Notes: generated by a model not told the origin, from the sequence alone. A stretch of 54,264 nucleotides of DNA from Shewanella mangrovi (GCF_000753795.1 NZ_JPEO01000025.1:1-54264), one strand, 5' to 3'; shown: positions 8,755 to 18,043, counted from the stretch's first letter. Numbers and translations are program-made.

Positions 8755-8826
8755 CTGCCGAGTCCCATAGGCTCGTGGGACGGTGGCAGAATCCCGAACC
8801 GGCGGATATCCCCCGCCGGTTTTTTT
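8755..8826 (+). terminator. Compound stem-loop and terminator after aldehyde dehydrogenase
   Basis: The terminator is AACCGGCGG / CCGCCGGTT (8797-8805 with 8813-8821) followed by TTTTT. Just before it is a second nested stem: CTGCC/GGCAG (8755-8759, 8785-8789) enclosing GTCCCA/TGGGAC (8762-8767, 8776-8781). The first structure has no T tract. Confidence 0.8.
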
Positions 8827-8853
8827 CGTCTGTTGGCTACAGTGGAAGCGCTG

Positions 8854-10248
8854 CTAGTCATGCAACGCAGGTGCGATATCACTGCCGCCTAATGCTAAAT
8901 ACAGGGTGGATTGCGCGGTCAGCTGATTGTAGCGATTTTGCAGCAGTGACGCCTCAGCGTTACGCAGCGTTTCTTGCGCTGTCAGCCAATCCTGAATACT
9001 CACCGCGCCATTACGATATTGGCTGGCGTAGATTTTCTCTGCCGCTGCTGCCGAGTCATATTGCAATTGCAGTTTTTCACCTTGATAGGCATATTGCTGC
9101 CGCGCAGAAATGGCATTGTTAACATCTTCAAAGGCTTTGTAGAGCGTTTGACGATAGCTAATGGTCGCCGACTGGTAATCTATATCAGCGATATCATTGT
9201 TGATGCTCATCTGCCGCCATTGCAAGAATGGCAAGGTCAAACCAGCCCCCAGCGTCCCGATAGGGTTGCGCAGCAACTCTTTGAGTTCACTGGATGAATC
9301 ACCTACAGAACCGGTCAGATTTAGCGTCGGAAAATACTGCGCAAATGTCGCATCTTTGGCCGCTAAGCTGGCTTTCAGTTGATACAGCGCCGCTTTAACA
9401 TCGGGACGTCGTACTAACAGATCGGCTGGTACGCCCGCGTTGATGGTCGGCACTTTGCCGTCAGGCAGTTTGTCGATGGCGATCGGAAACTGCTCTGGTG
9501 GCCTGTCGAATAAAATAGCCATGGCATTCTGTGCTTCAACGAGCTGCTGCACTAACTCACTATGGCTGGATTCCTGTCCCGCCAGGCTACGCTGGGCTTC
9601 CAGTACATTAAGCTGCGATACGGCGCCAGTGGCATATTGCTGCTGCGTCAGGGTTAATGTCTGTTTGGCATAGTCGATACTATTTTGGCTGAGCTGAATA
9701 CGTTGTTTTAGGTAGCCAATTTGCCAGTAAAGTGAGGCGGTGGTGGCCACTAAACTTTGTGCAGTACTTTCGCGATCTTCCTGACTGGCCATCGCCGCCC
9801 ATTGCGCTTGGTCGATGTTGGCCGACACTCGGCCCCATAGATCGACTTCGTAGCTAATCGAGGCGCTGGTGCTATAGCTGGTGCTGCTGTCGCCGCCATC
9901 CAGCGGTTTACTCTTAGTTGCCGCAACATTGGCGCTAAGTTGTGGCCACAGATCATCTCGTGATAATCCTGCTTGCAAACGTGCCCTTTGCAACGTGAGT
10001 GTCGCCAGCGCTAAATCGCTGTTGTGGGTGAGCACATCTTTGATCAGCGTATTGAGCTCAGGATTTTGAAAAGATTGCCACCAAGGATCTAATTTTACTG
10101 CATTAGCCACTTGGGTTTGTTGCCAGCTGTTAGGAATATCCAGCTGCGGCGGTTCAAACTCACTACGGGTCAGCATTCCACAGCCGCTGAGTAGCGTGCT
10201 ACATACGGCGATGGTGGCCAAATGATATTTCATCGTTAACTGTTTCAT
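8854..10248 (-). CDS. Outer membrane factor lipoprotein of an efflux system (NodT/TolC family)
   Basis: A 464-residue outer membrane channel subunit. The N-terminus carries a lipoprotein signal with lipobox LLSGC (Cys23). The body has the duplicated OEP repeats of NodT-family lipoproteins, including 'PDWRRPDV'-like LLVRRPDVKAA at about 288-297 and the closing 'YNQLTAQSTLYLALGG'. It is the last gene of the macA-macB operon, starting 6 bases after the macB stop, with an AGAGAG sequence at the macB end as likely Shine-Dalgarno. E. coli MacAB uses the separately encoded TolC, whereas here a dedicated channel is encoded in the operon. Together the three proteins would span both membranes. Confidence 0.9.
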   Translation of the reverse strand: MKQLTMKYHLATIAVCSTLLSGCGMLTRSEFEPPQLDIPNSWQQTQVANAVKLDPWWQSFQNPELNTLIKDVLTHNSDLALATLTLQRARLQAGLSRDDLWPQLSANVAATKSKPLDGGDSSTSYSTSASISYEVDLWGRVSANIDQAQWAAMASQEDRESTAQSLVATTASLYWQIGYLKQRIQLSQNSIDYAKQTLTLTQQQYATGAVSQLNVLEAQRSLAGQESSHSELVQQLVEAQNAMAILFDRPPEQFPIAIDKLPDGKVPTINAGVPADLLVRRPDVKAALYQLKASLAAKDATFAQYFPTLNLTGSVGDSSSELKELLRNPIGTLGAGLTLPFLQWRQMSINNDIADIDYQSATISYRQTLYKAFEDVNNAISARQQYAYQGEKLQLQYDSAAAAEKIYASQYRNGAVSIQDWLTAQETLRNAEASLLQNRYNQLTAQSTLYLALGGSDIAPALHD

Positions 10249-10254
10249 TAGACA

Positions 10255-12198
10255 TTACTCTCTGGCCAAGGCATCGACAGGATCGAGGCGCGCTGCATTG
10301 CGCGCAGGTAAGAAGCCAAACAACACTCCGATCAGGGTTGAGCAGGCAAAGGCGGCAATAATTGAATTGGTGGAGTAGATCATTTGGAAGTTACTGCTGG
10401 CTGAGGAGAAACCAAAGCCAATCAAAAATGACAGGCTGATCCCTAAAATACCGCCGCAGAGACAAACCAAAATCGCCTCAATCAAAAATTGCCGCAGAAT
10501 ATCGCCTTGGCGGGCACCAACGGCCATACGAACGCCGATTTCACGGGTGCGCTCGGTAACGGACACCAACATAATATTCATCACGCCAATCCCGCCTACA
10601 ATCAATGAGATTACCGCAATCGCGGAGATCAGCAGTGTCATGGTTGCGGTGGTTTTTTCAATATTTTGTCGAATGGTATCGGTATTGATAGTGAAGAAAT
10701 CTTCCGTGCCGTGGCGCATTTTCAGCAGGGTGATAATCCCTTGCTCAGCCGCAGCACTTGGTGCGTCTTGATTTATTCGGACCGAAATACTGCCAAGGTA
10801 ATGTTGCCCCATCATGCGGCCACCCACCGTGGTGTAAGGCACCCAGACGGTAAGCGCATCATTGTTGCCAAAGGCACTTTGTTTCTTTTCGGTCACTCCG
10901 ATAATGCGTACCGGTAAGCTGCCGAGAAAGATGACTTCACCAATCGGATTACTGTCAGGAAATAGCTCACGCTTGGTGTTGTCATCGATCACCGCTTCTT
11001 GTGCTAGTGTCTCGACGCTGTGGGCATCCCAATATTGTCCGGCGGCGAGTTCATAACCGCGCACACGGAAGAAGTCTGGGCCAACACCGCTGACCGAGGC
11101 GCTTTTGGCTTGGTTGCCATAGCGAATGGTAACACTGGTGCTGATGGACGGCGTCACACTATCAACAAAGGGTAAGTTATTGAGTGCATCGGCATCACTA
11201 GCGGTAAGGGTGCGAACGCGACCTGAGCGCCTGTCACCAAAGCCTTTGCCGGGGCGAATATCAATGGTATTGGTGCCCATGGAGCTGATGTTTTTCAAAA
11301 TTGCTTGTTGTGAACCTTCACCTAAGGCCACCACCGACACCACGGATGCGATACCGATAATAATCCCCAGCATGGTCAAAAAGGTCCGCAGCCGATGTGA
11401 TGACATGGCCAGCAGGGCCATTTTTAGCGCTTCGGCAAAGTTATCCCAAATGGCCAGCCAGTTGCGAGGTTGTGGCGTGTGGATCGGGATGGTCTTCGGT
11501 TCCGGCGAGGGCTTATTACGGCGATCGGCGAAAATTACCCCATCCTTGATTTCGATAATGCGGTCAGCATATTCCGCAACCTGCATATCGTGAGTGACGA
11601 TAATAATGGTGTGGCCATCTTCATGCAGTTCTTGCAACAGCCGCATCATCTCTTCACCGCTGTGACTATCAAGCGCCCCGGTGGGTTCATCGGCGAGGAT
11701 CACATCGCCGCCGTTCATCAACGCACGCGCCACACTGACGCGCTGCTGCTGGCCACCACTTAACTGGCTCGGTTTATGATCGAGTCGATCCCCAAGGCCT
11801 AAGCGTGACAGCAGTTGCTCGGCGCGTTCGTGGCGTGCTTCACGGGCCTTACCAGCATAAATGGCTGGGACTTCGGCATTACCGACGGCAGTTAAATCTC
11901 CCAGCAGATGGTAGCGCTGAAAAATAAAGCCAAAGTACTCGCGCCGTAGCTCGGCCAACTCATCGGCTTCCATTTTGGAGGTGTCGTTGCCATTGATGAA
12001 GTATGTACCTGCTGACGGTTTATCTAGACAACCTAGGATATTCATCAGGGTGGATTTGCCCGAGCCTGACTGACCCACAATGGCCACCATCTCACCACGT
12101 TCAATGGTGAGATTAATATCGTGCAGTACAGTCAGTTGCTGCTCGCCCGCCGGAAATGAGCGATACACACCACTGACTTCAAGTAATGGTTTGCTCAT
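10255..12198 (-). CDS. macB: MacB-type ABC exporter (ATPase plus permease)
   Basis: A 647-residue protein, the usual MacB length. The N-terminal ATPase has Walker A GQSGSGKST (42-50), signature LSGGQQQRV (146-154) and Walker B VILADEPTGALD (166-177). A membrane helix near 270-292 follows, then a periplasmic MacB_PCD domain (about 295-515) and three C-terminal FtsX-type helices ending 'GFLPARNAARLDPVDALARE'. MacB proteins use ATP in the cytoplasm to drive export of macrolides, enterotoxin, siderophores or lipopeptides across the periplasm by a mechanotransmission mechanism. The substrate here is not determinable. The gene begins 3 bases after the macA stop, so it is co-translated with its adaptor. 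Confidence 0.93.
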   Translation of the reverse strand: MSKPLLEVSGVYRSFPAGEQQLTVLHDINLTIERGEMVAIVGQSGSGKSTLMNILGCLDKPSAGTYFINGNDTSKMEADELAELRREYFGFIFQRYHLLGDLTAVGNAEVPAIYAGKAREARHERAEQLLSRLGLGDRLDHKPSQLSGGQQQRVSVARALMNGGDVILADEPTGALDSHSGEEMMRLLQELHEDGHTIIIVTHDMQVAEYADRIIEIKDGVIFADRRNKPSPEPKTIPIHTPQPRNWLAIWDNFAEALKMALLAMSSHRLRTFLTMLGIIIGIASVVSVVALGEGSQQAILKNISSMGTNTIDIRPGKGFGDRRSGRVRTLTASDADALNNLPFVDSVTPSISTSVTIRYGNQAKSASVSGVGPDFFRVRGYELAAGQYWDAHSVETLAQEAVIDDNTKRELFPDSNPIGEVIFLGSLPVRIIGVTEKKQSAFGNNDALTVWVPYTTVGGRMMGQHYLGSISVRINQDAPSAAAEQGIITLLKMRHGTEDFFTINTDTIRQNIEKTTATMTLLISAIAVISLIVGGIGVMNIMLVSVTERTREIGVRMAVGARQGDILRQFLIEAILVCLCGGILGISLSFLIGFGFSSASSNFQMIYSTNSIIAAFACSTLIGVLFGFLPARNAARLDPVDALARE

Positions 12199-12201
12199 AA
12201 A

Positions 12202-13458
12202 TTAAAATCTCATTGGTGGGCGACCCATACGATTGGTAAAGCTGTCGCCTGATGGCATGCCGATGATCACTTCATCGCCTTCATTAAGCCCAGAGGTGAT
12301 TTCGGCATAGACTTTGTTGTTAATGCCGACTTGCACGTCACGATATTCCACTGTGCCATCGACCAATACTGGCACCTGATATTGGCTAGCGCGTTTGTGT
12401 GGCGCGGCGCTATTTGCTTTATTGGAGCGCTCGCCCGGTTTTCCGGCAGCCCCCGCCTTGCCCGCGGTGGCCTTGGCGGTTTGTAATACTTGTGCGGGCA
12501 CCAGCAGCACATCGTTCGCCTGTGCCAGGATGATCGATACCTGAGCGGTCATGCCAATACGAAGTGCACGATCAGCGTTGTCGACGTCAAACAAACCGTT
12601 GTAGTAGATAGCATCAGAGTCACTGGAGGTCATGTCTTTATCATTGCCATCCATCGATGTCGGGCCGGGCTCGATGGCGCGCAACTTGGCATAGTATTTT
12701 TTATTGGGGTTACCCAAAATGGTGAAATACACCTGTTGGCCCGGTTTGACGTTGACCACATCGGCTTCAGAGATCTGCGCCTTAACGGTCATTTTGTCGA
12801 GCTGTGCCATTTCCACAATGGTTGGCGTGGTTTGATTGGAGTTAACGGTTTGGCCCACTTCGACCGCGTTGTAGACCACTGTGCCGTCCATCGGTGCTTC
12901 AATGGTGGTGTAACCTAAATCCACTTTGGCGTTATCGACCTGGATTTCAGCTTGCGCTTGTTGCGCTTTTAACTGTTCTAACTCGGCTTTATAGACGGTG
13001 AGATTGGCTTCTGCCGCTTCATAATCTGCTTTAGAACTGGCGTTATCGGCAAGCATTGCTTTTTGTCGCGCGTACTCTAACTCTGCCTGATGGATCTGTG
13101 CTTGCTTGGCGCGATACTGCGCTCTGATGCTGGTGAGTGAGGCTTGGCTGTTTTTTAAACTGTTCTGTTGCGTCAGGCTGTCGATCTGCGCAATCAAGTC
13201 ACCTTTCTTGACCTCTTGGCCGAGCTCGACTGACAGGGTTTTAATCTGACCGGATACCTGCGCACCAACATTCACTAATTTATATGCCTGCAACATGCCG
13301 TTGGCTAAGACGGTATTTTCAATATTGCCGCGGTGTGCTGGTTCAGTAGCATAGGTCGGGGCGGGTTTTGGACGGGTTGCATAATAGATAGCAACTGCAA
13401 GCGCAATTACAACTAACACAGCGACAAAAATCAGCTTGCGTTTCAACGATTTTTTCAT
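12202..13458 (-). CDS. macA: MacA-type periplasmic adaptor
   Basis: A membrane fusion protein of about 418 residues: one N-terminal membrane helix (about 10-26), a barrel-sandwich hybrid (about 45-95 and 180-210), an alpha-helical hairpin (about 97-177, rich in Gln/Ala heptads) and beta-barrel and membrane-proximal domains. The start at 13458 gives MKKSLKRKLIF; the longest frame uses a GTG at 13527 and would place 23 extra residues before the membrane helix. An unusual Ala/Gly/Lys-rich segment at about 327-356 is inserted in the membrane-proximal region. It links MacB to the outer membrane factor encoded two genes downstream. The upstream side faces a chemoreceptor gene. Confidence 0.9.
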   Translation of the reverse strand: MKKSLKRKLIFVAVLVVIALAVAIYYATRPKPAPTYATEPAHRGNIENTVLANGMLQAYKLVNVGAQVSGQIKTLSVELGQEVKKGDLIAQIDSLTQQNSLKNSQASLTSIRAQYRAKQAQIHQAELEYARQKAMLADNASSKADYEAAEANLTVYKAELEQLKAQQAQAEIQVDNAKVDLGYTTIEAPMDGTVVYNAVEVGQTVNSNQTTPTIVEMAQLDKMTVKAQISEADVVNVKPGQQVYFTILGNPNKKYYAKLRAIEPGPTSMDGNDKDMTSSDSDAIYYNGLFDVDNADRALRIGMTAQVSIILAQANDVLLVPAQVLQTAKATAGKAGAAGKPGERSNKANSAAPHKRASQYQVPVLVDGTVEYRDVQVGINNKVYAEITSGLNEGDEVIIGMPSGDSFTNRMGRPPMRF

Positions 13459-13836
13459 TTGCACAGAATTCCATGAAAGTCCAACAACGAGTCTCACTCG
13501 GCGGATACAAAATGATAAAAACTTCACTCTCGGCAGTATATCCAGTTTACCGTGAAGGCCGAGTCCGAAAGTGTAAGGAATTGGTAAAGATTCACAAATG
13601 AACGTATAAATTTACGTTAAATCATGTGGATATACACAATTGGTTAAGAGTTATTAACCTTTTGAAACACCTATGTCAGTGCTTGTCATAGTTTTGCAGC
13701 TCGGCCTGTGAGTTGTTGCCGATTGTCATGTTTCTGTCATTAAACTTTCTTAAACTTGCCGTAACTCGTGTCACGGCAGACGCCAGTTTTCTTTCGCCGT
13801 CACGCCGTGTTTTCCAGCGTTGAGGAAATGTTTCAC
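13459..13836. other. Divergent intergenic region, macA / chemoreceptor
   Basis: About 380 bases without a confident gene. It contains the dyad GGTTAA-N6-TTAACC at 13642-13659, four TGTCA motifs between 13674 and 13739, and the Pho-box-like promoter listed separately. A GAGGAA Shine-Dalgarno at 13822-13827 serves the ATG at 13837. Confidence 0.5.
13723..13756 (+). promoter_or_regulatory. Pho-box-like promoter upstream of chemoreceptor
   Basis: Two 7-base repeats, TTGTCAT (13723-13729) and CTGTCAT (13734-13740), are separated by GTTT. This is the 7-4-7 architecture of a PhoB box, with 13 of 14 repeat positions matching CTGTCAT. Ten bases later comes TAAACT (13751-13756) as a -10 element, the same offset as in the E. 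coli pstS promoter. PhoB binding is inferred. Confidence 0.5.
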
Positions 13837-15765
13837 ATGGCCGCTAGGCGTTTGCTTCCGTCCTTTATTGGACGACTGTTTGCTCGTTTTATTATCCGAC
13901 TGTCAATTTCGCAGAAGGTGATTCTTGGTTTTTCACTGCTGGCTTTGTTGATTATTGGCGGCTGCATTGCCAATTTACTGTCGAGTGAACGGGTCGAGCA
14001 GCAACTCAACCTGATGACCGATTCAGCCACGCCGCTGGTGTTGCAAACTAACCAGCTGGGGAAAGTATTGCTCAATGCCGATCGCCAGCTTAAAACCGTC
14101 CCCGGCATTGAAGATAGCCACCTTGCTATCACCACCATTGATAACTTTGGCGAACTGAAGAACGCGTTTGCGGAGGCGTTGGCAGAACTGAAACGCTTAG
14201 CCGGAAGTAACGAAGAGTTACAGTCACTTATTTCCCCCCTAGATAGCTTAGACGAGGACTACTTTGCCCAAGGCAAAAGCTTGGGGGAGCAGCAGCTTGC
14301 TAAGTTAAAAGCGGAAGAGCAGTTGACCGACTTACGTCAACAATGGAGCAGCCTCGCGGGTGAGATTAGCCGCAGCGGTGTCGACATTTCAGCCGTACAA
14401 GACAGTGTGATGTCGTTGATGGGCGCCACCGATGACTTTGCTGTCAGTCGAGCGGGGCAAAACATCGAGCAACAGAAAACGGCATTGACGCAACCTTTGT
14501 CGAGTGATGCACAGCAACTACTGAATCAGCTTGTGGCCAGCAAAACTGCTGCAGTGACAGCGAATCAGCAACTGCATGAACTGATTGATTTTACTGGCGG
14601 CACCATAGATTACGCGATTGCCGTACTCGGAGCGGTCGATCAGGCGGCGCATACTTCGGTCACTGACAGTGCCGCCAAGGTACGTGCCGCATTGCAGACC
14701 GGGTTGTGGCTATCACTGATTGCGCTGGCAATCTCGTTGCCATTAGTGATTCTGGTGACCGCCAATATCTATCTTTCGATAAAACGTCCACTCAAGGAAC
14801 TATTGCGCGTTCAACATGCTGCAGTCGATGGCAACTTGAGTCAGGATGTTAACTACAGCAGCCATAACGAATTTGGACTGCTCGCCAATAGCACCAATGC
14901 GCTGCTAAGCCATATCCGGCATATGCTGCAGCAATTTACTGATGGTGCCTCACAGTTGACCAATGTCGCCGAACAAACTCGCAGTCGCTCGCAGCAGACA
15001 CATCAGGCACTGGACGCACAACGTCAACAAACTATGCAAGTTAATGTGGCGATGGAGCAGCTAGGCAAAGCAGTAGAAGAAGTGGCACAGGCAGCATCGT
15101 TATCGCTCGACAGCGTTATCGCCATGGGCAACGCCGTGACCAAAGGCCGCGAGCAAGTGAACGTTAGCATCAAAGGTTCAGAAACCTTGGCCAGCCATCT
15201 CAAAGACGCGAGCGAATCGCTTAAAGCGGTGGATAGCTCATCCAGTGAAATCGGCGGCGTGTTAGATGTGATTAAAGGTGTTGCTGAACAAACCAATTTG
15301 TTGGCGCTCAACGCAGCGATTGAAGCTGCGAGGGCTGGCGAGCATGGGCGTGGCTTTGCGGTGGTCGCCAGTGAAGTACGTACGCTGGCGCAGCAAACGG
15401 GTGAGTCTGCCAATACCATCAAACAGATTATTGATCATCTGCAACAACGGGCGCATGCCACGGTAAACCTGATGGATAATTGTCAGATGGCAATGGCAGA
15501 AGGCTTACAACAAAGCGCCGATACCGCGAGCTGCATGAACGATATTCAGCAGCTGATTGCTGATGTGAGCCGCAACAGCGAACAGATTGCCAGCGCCGCA
15601 GTTGAGCAGCAAAGTAGCTGCGAACACATTGCCAGCAATATTCGGCAAATTGCCGATTTCACTGAAGATAGCTACGCGGGGGTCAGTGCTTTTGCTGAGT
15701 CCAGCGAACATCTGGAACAACTGGTATTGGCGCAAGAGCAATTGGTCACTAAGTTTCAGGCTTAG
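13837..15765 (+). CDS. Methyl-accepting chemotaxis protein with large helical periplasmic sensor
   Basis: A chemoreceptor of about 642 residues. Two membrane helices (about 28-48 and 288-313) frame a periplasmic region of about 240 residues that appears all helical, which is longer than the usual four-helix bundle and closer to the helical bimodular (HBM) type. A HAMP domain follows, then a cytoplasmic coiled coil whose tip carries EQTNLLALNAAIEAARAGE (about 484-502). There is no C-terminal NWETF-like pentapeptide, so adaptation enzymes would have to dock otherwise. I choose 13837 because GAGGAA lies 9 bases upstream; the frame extends back to a GTG at 13768 without a good ribosome site. The ligand is unknown. 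Confidence 0.9.
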   Translation: MAARRLLPSFIGRLFARFIIRLSISQKVILGFSLLALLIIGGCIANLLSSERVEQQLNLMTDSATPLVLQTNQLGKVLLNADRQLKTVPGIEDSHLAITTIDNFGELKNAFAEALAELKRLAGSNEELQSLISPLDSLDEDYFAQGKSLGEQQLAKLKAEEQLTDLRQQWSSLAGEISRSGVDISAVQDSVMSLMGATDDFAVSRAGQNIEQQKTALTQPLSSDAQQLLNQLVASKTAAVTANQQLHELIDFTGGTIDYAIAVLGAVDQAAHTSVTDSAAKVRAALQTGLWLSLIALAISLPLVILVTANIYLSIKRPLKELLRVQHAAVDGNLSQDVNYSSHNEFGLLANSTNALLSHIRHMLQQFTDGASQLTNVAEQTRSRSQQTHQALDAQRQQTMQVNVAMEQLGKAVEEVAQAASLSLDSVIAMGNAVTKGREQVNVSIKGSETLASHLKDASESLKAVDSSSSEIGGVLDVIKGVAEQTNLLALNAAIEAARAGEHGRGFAVVASEVRTLAQQTGESANTIKQIIDHLQQRAHATVNLMDNCQMAMAEGLQQSADTASCMNDIQQLIADVSRNSEQIASAAVEQQSSCEHIASNIRQIADFTEDSYAGVSAFAESSEHLEQLVLAQEQLVTKFQA

Positions 15766-15779
15766 CAGTGCTCGGCACC

Positions 15780-16535
15780 TTAAAGTAGCATGCCGCCCGA
15801 GGCCTCAATCCGCTGCCCAGTAAGCCAATAGCTATTATCGCTAAACAACATCGCGATAATCGCGCCGATGTCGTCAGCTTGTCCCACGCGCCCCTTAGCG
15901 GTAACACTGGTGACAAACTGATGCACTTGCGCATTATCCCGGACTGTTCCACCGTTAAAGTCGGTGGCGATAGCGCCCGGTGCTAGCGTGTTGACGCTGA
16001 TACCATATTCGCCCAGTTCCCGCGCCAGATAACGTGACATCACTTCAATCCCCCCTTTCATCATGGCGTAAGCACTTGCTCCCGGCAGCGAGAAACGAGC
16101 CAACCCTGAAGACACATTGAGAATATGGCCACCGCTTTTGATAAATGGCAGCAGCGCTTGAGTGAAAAAGTAGGGCGCTTTTAGATGCAGATTATAGAGC
16201 TCATCAAATTCTGCCATCGTGGTTTTAACAAAAGCTTGGTGTAAGCCAGTGCCTGCATTGTTCAGCAGGTAGTCGATGTTATGCCGTTCAAATACCCGTG
16301 GTAACTGCTGCTCAAGCTGTTTCATAAATGCGTCATATGCAGCAAAGTCCCGCATATCAAGCTGCAGAGCAAGTGCGCGCCGTCCAAGGGCTTTGATGTC
16401 GCTGACGACATCTTGTGCTGCGCGTTCATTGCTCAGATAAGTGATGATGACATCAACGTCAGCATTGGCGAGTGCAATGGCGCCGCTGCGGCCGAGGCCA
16501 CGGCTGCCGCCGGTAATAAGTGCAAGTTTACTCAT
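15780..16535 (-). CDS. SDR-family oxidoreductase
   Basis: A classical short-chain dehydrogenase/reductase of 251 residues. The cofactor motif TGGSRGLG (8-15), NNAG (92-95), the catalytic serine in NVSSG (142-143) and Y156-x3-K160 are all present. It resembles 3-oxoacyl-ACP reductase-like enzymes but the substrate is not readable. The ATG at 16535 has AAGGAA about 8 bases upstream. It is divergent from a LysR gene with a palindromic site in between, the usual layout of a LysR-controlled reductase. It converges on the chemoreceptor gene with only 14 bases between the stops and no obvious terminator. Confidence 0.88.
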   Translation of the reverse strand: MSKLALITGGSRGLGRSGAIALANADVDVIITYLSNERAAQDVVSDIKALGRRALALQLDMRDFAAYDAFMKQLEQQLPRVFERHNIDYLLNNAGTGLHQAFVKTTMAEFDELYNLHLKAPYFFTQALLPFIKSGGHILNVSSGLARFSLPGASAYAMMKGGIEVMSRYLARELGEYGISVNTLAPGAIATDFNGGTVRDNAQVHQFVTSVTAKGRVGQADDIGAIIAMLFSDNSYWLTGQRIEASGGMLL

Positions 16536-16626
16536 GGGGATTCCTTATGAATGATAGCGTGATAATGAACGCGACTAAGCTTACGTGGTGCACTTGGCTT
16601 GATAAATTGGCGGAATCCATTAAGAC

Positions 16627-16649
16627 TGTTCATATAATGTGAACATTAT
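16627..16649. promoter_or_regulatory. Overlapping palindromes between SDR and LysR genes, candidate LysR operator
   Basis: TGTTCA-N7-TGAACA at 16627-16645 is a perfect dyad and contains the LysR-type T-N-A core. It overlaps a second perfect dyad ATAATG-TGAA-CATTAT at 16634-16649. TATAAT at 16633-16638 could double as a -10 element. Confidence 0.5.
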
Positions 16650-16689
16650 TGATGATATTTAGTGTAACGAATGGGGACTGCAGGCGCCG

Positions 16690-17589
16690 ATGGATAAACT
16701 TGAATGCATGAAACGTTTTGCTGTGGTGGCGCAAACAGGCAGCTTTACCCAAGCTGCTGATCATCTGAATGTGCCTAAGTCGGCCGTATCTAGTGCCATT
16801 AGCCGTTTGGAAGAACATCTGCAAAGTCGGCTACTGCATCGCAGCACGCGACGTGTGACCTTAACTGAGGCGGGCGAGCGTTTCTTGCCTCAGTGCCAAA
16901 AGTTACTCGATGAAATCGAAGGCTTAGAGAATCAATTTCAGCAGCAAAGCCAAACCATAAGCGGTGAGATACGCGTGGATATGCCGGGACGGTTTTTCTC
17001 ACTGGTAGTGGCACCGCGTTTGCCCGAGTGGTTTGCGATGCATCCACAGACGCAAATTCGTTTAATGGGCGCCGATCACCGCATTGATCCGATCACAGCA
17101 CGAGTAGATTGCGTGTTACGTGTAGGGCCACTTGACGACAGTGATTTAATTGCCAAAAAACTAGGTGAATTTCCACTGATAAATTGTGTGAGTCCCGCTT
17201 ATGTCGCGCAGTATGGCGCTCCGTCAGAGCTTGATGAGCTGGACGAGCACTATCTGATTGACTATGCGCCTGGGATACGCCATCAAACGCAAGGGTTTGA
17301 ATATTGCCACCAAGGTCACAACAAGCGCATTGCAATGCGCAGCCAAGTGTCGGTGAGCACTACCGATGCTTATCTGGCTGCGTGTCTGGCGGGACTCGGT
17401 ATCGCTCAGTTGCCTCTTCACGGGGTGGCACAGCAGCTCGCCGATGGCACGTTAGTGTCGGTTTTAGAACAGCATACGCCAACGGCATTGCCAGTTGCAA
17501 TTCTATATGAATCCAGACGGCATCAGCCGCAACGTCTGCGTTTGTTTATCGATTGGTTAGCCACACTTGTCGCTGAGCAACAAGCTTAA
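16690..17589 (+). CDS. LysR-family transcriptional regulator
   Basis: A 299-residue regulator. The N-terminal winged helix-turn-helix is typical: 'FTQAADHLNVPKSAVSSAISRLE' at about 19-41 then the 'LLHRSTRRVTLTEAG' wing. The C-terminal part is a type 2 periplasmic-binding-like effector domain. It resembles the subgroup of LysR regulators that repress a divergent oxidoreductase. The Shine-Dalgarno is weak. It probably controls the adjacent SDR gene and itself through the palindrome at 16627-16649. Confidence 0.9.
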   Translation: MDKLECMKRFAVVAQTGSFTQAADHLNVPKSAVSSAISRLEEHLQSRLLHRSTRRVTLTEAGERFLPQCQKLLDEIEGLENQFQQQSQTISGEIRVDMPGRFFSLVVAPRLPEWFAMHPQTQIRLMGADHRIDPITARVDCVLRVGPLDDSDLIAKKLGEFPLINCVSPAYVAQYGAPSELDELDEHYLIDYAPGIRHQTQGFEYCHQGHNKRIAMRSQVSVSTTDAYLAACLAGLGIAQLPLHGVAQQLADGTLVSVLEQHTPTALPVAILYESRRHQPQRLRLFIDWLATLVAEQQA

Positions 17590-17692
17590 GCCACACAATT
17601 GCTTTGGCGTCGATTTACCCGCAGCAGCGCAAGGCGTAAAATGCGCCACCTTTTCTTCCATTCACATCCTGTTGCGGATGTGGAGCACATGC

Positions 17693-18043
17693 ATGAATCC
17701 TATCGTTGTCACCATTTCGCTACTGGTGTGCAGTAACGTGTTTATGACCTTTGCCTGGTATGCCCACCTAAAAGAGCTGAATAACAAATTTTGGTTGCTC
17801 GCCGCATTACTGAGCTGGGGAATTGCCCTGTTTGAGTATCTTCTGCAGGTGCCTGCTAACCGTATCGGCTTTACGGTGCTGAGTGTTGGACAACTCAAAA
17901 TCTTACAGGAAGTCATCACCTTAATGGTGTTTGTGCCGTTTTCGCTGTTTTACCTTAAAGAGCCATTGAAGCTAGATTATTTGTGGGCGGGACTGTGCTT
18001 AGTCGGCGCGGTGTATTTTGTGTTCCGTAGTAAGTTTAATTAA
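17693..18043 (+). CDS. DMT/DUF486 family small membrane protein
   Basis: A 116-residue protein with four predicted membrane helices (about 3-19, 28-46, 62-78, 92-110). It is of the DUF486/DMT family size, with the family-like 'FMTFAWYAHLK' and 'FTVLSVGQLKILQEVITL' segments. The real start is the ATG at 17693, preceded by GGAG (17682-17685); the longer frame from 17567 overlaps the LysR gene. Its function is unknown; these proteins are related to drug/metabolite transporters. It follows the LysR gene by about 100 bases in the same direction. Confidence 0.8.
   Translation: MNPIVVTISLLVCSNVFMTFAWYAHLKELNNKFWLLAALLSWGIALFEYLLQVPANRIGFTVLSVGQLKILQEVITLMVFVPFSLFYLKEPLKLDYLWAGLCLVGAVYFVFRSKFN

Noticed and set aside
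11126..11593. 155-codon plus-strand frame opposite macB
   Set aside because: It is antisense to a complete macB gene and has no independent domain or ribosome site.
12490..12918. 142-codon plus-strand frame opposite macA
   Set aside because: Antisense shadow of macA with no protein-like features.
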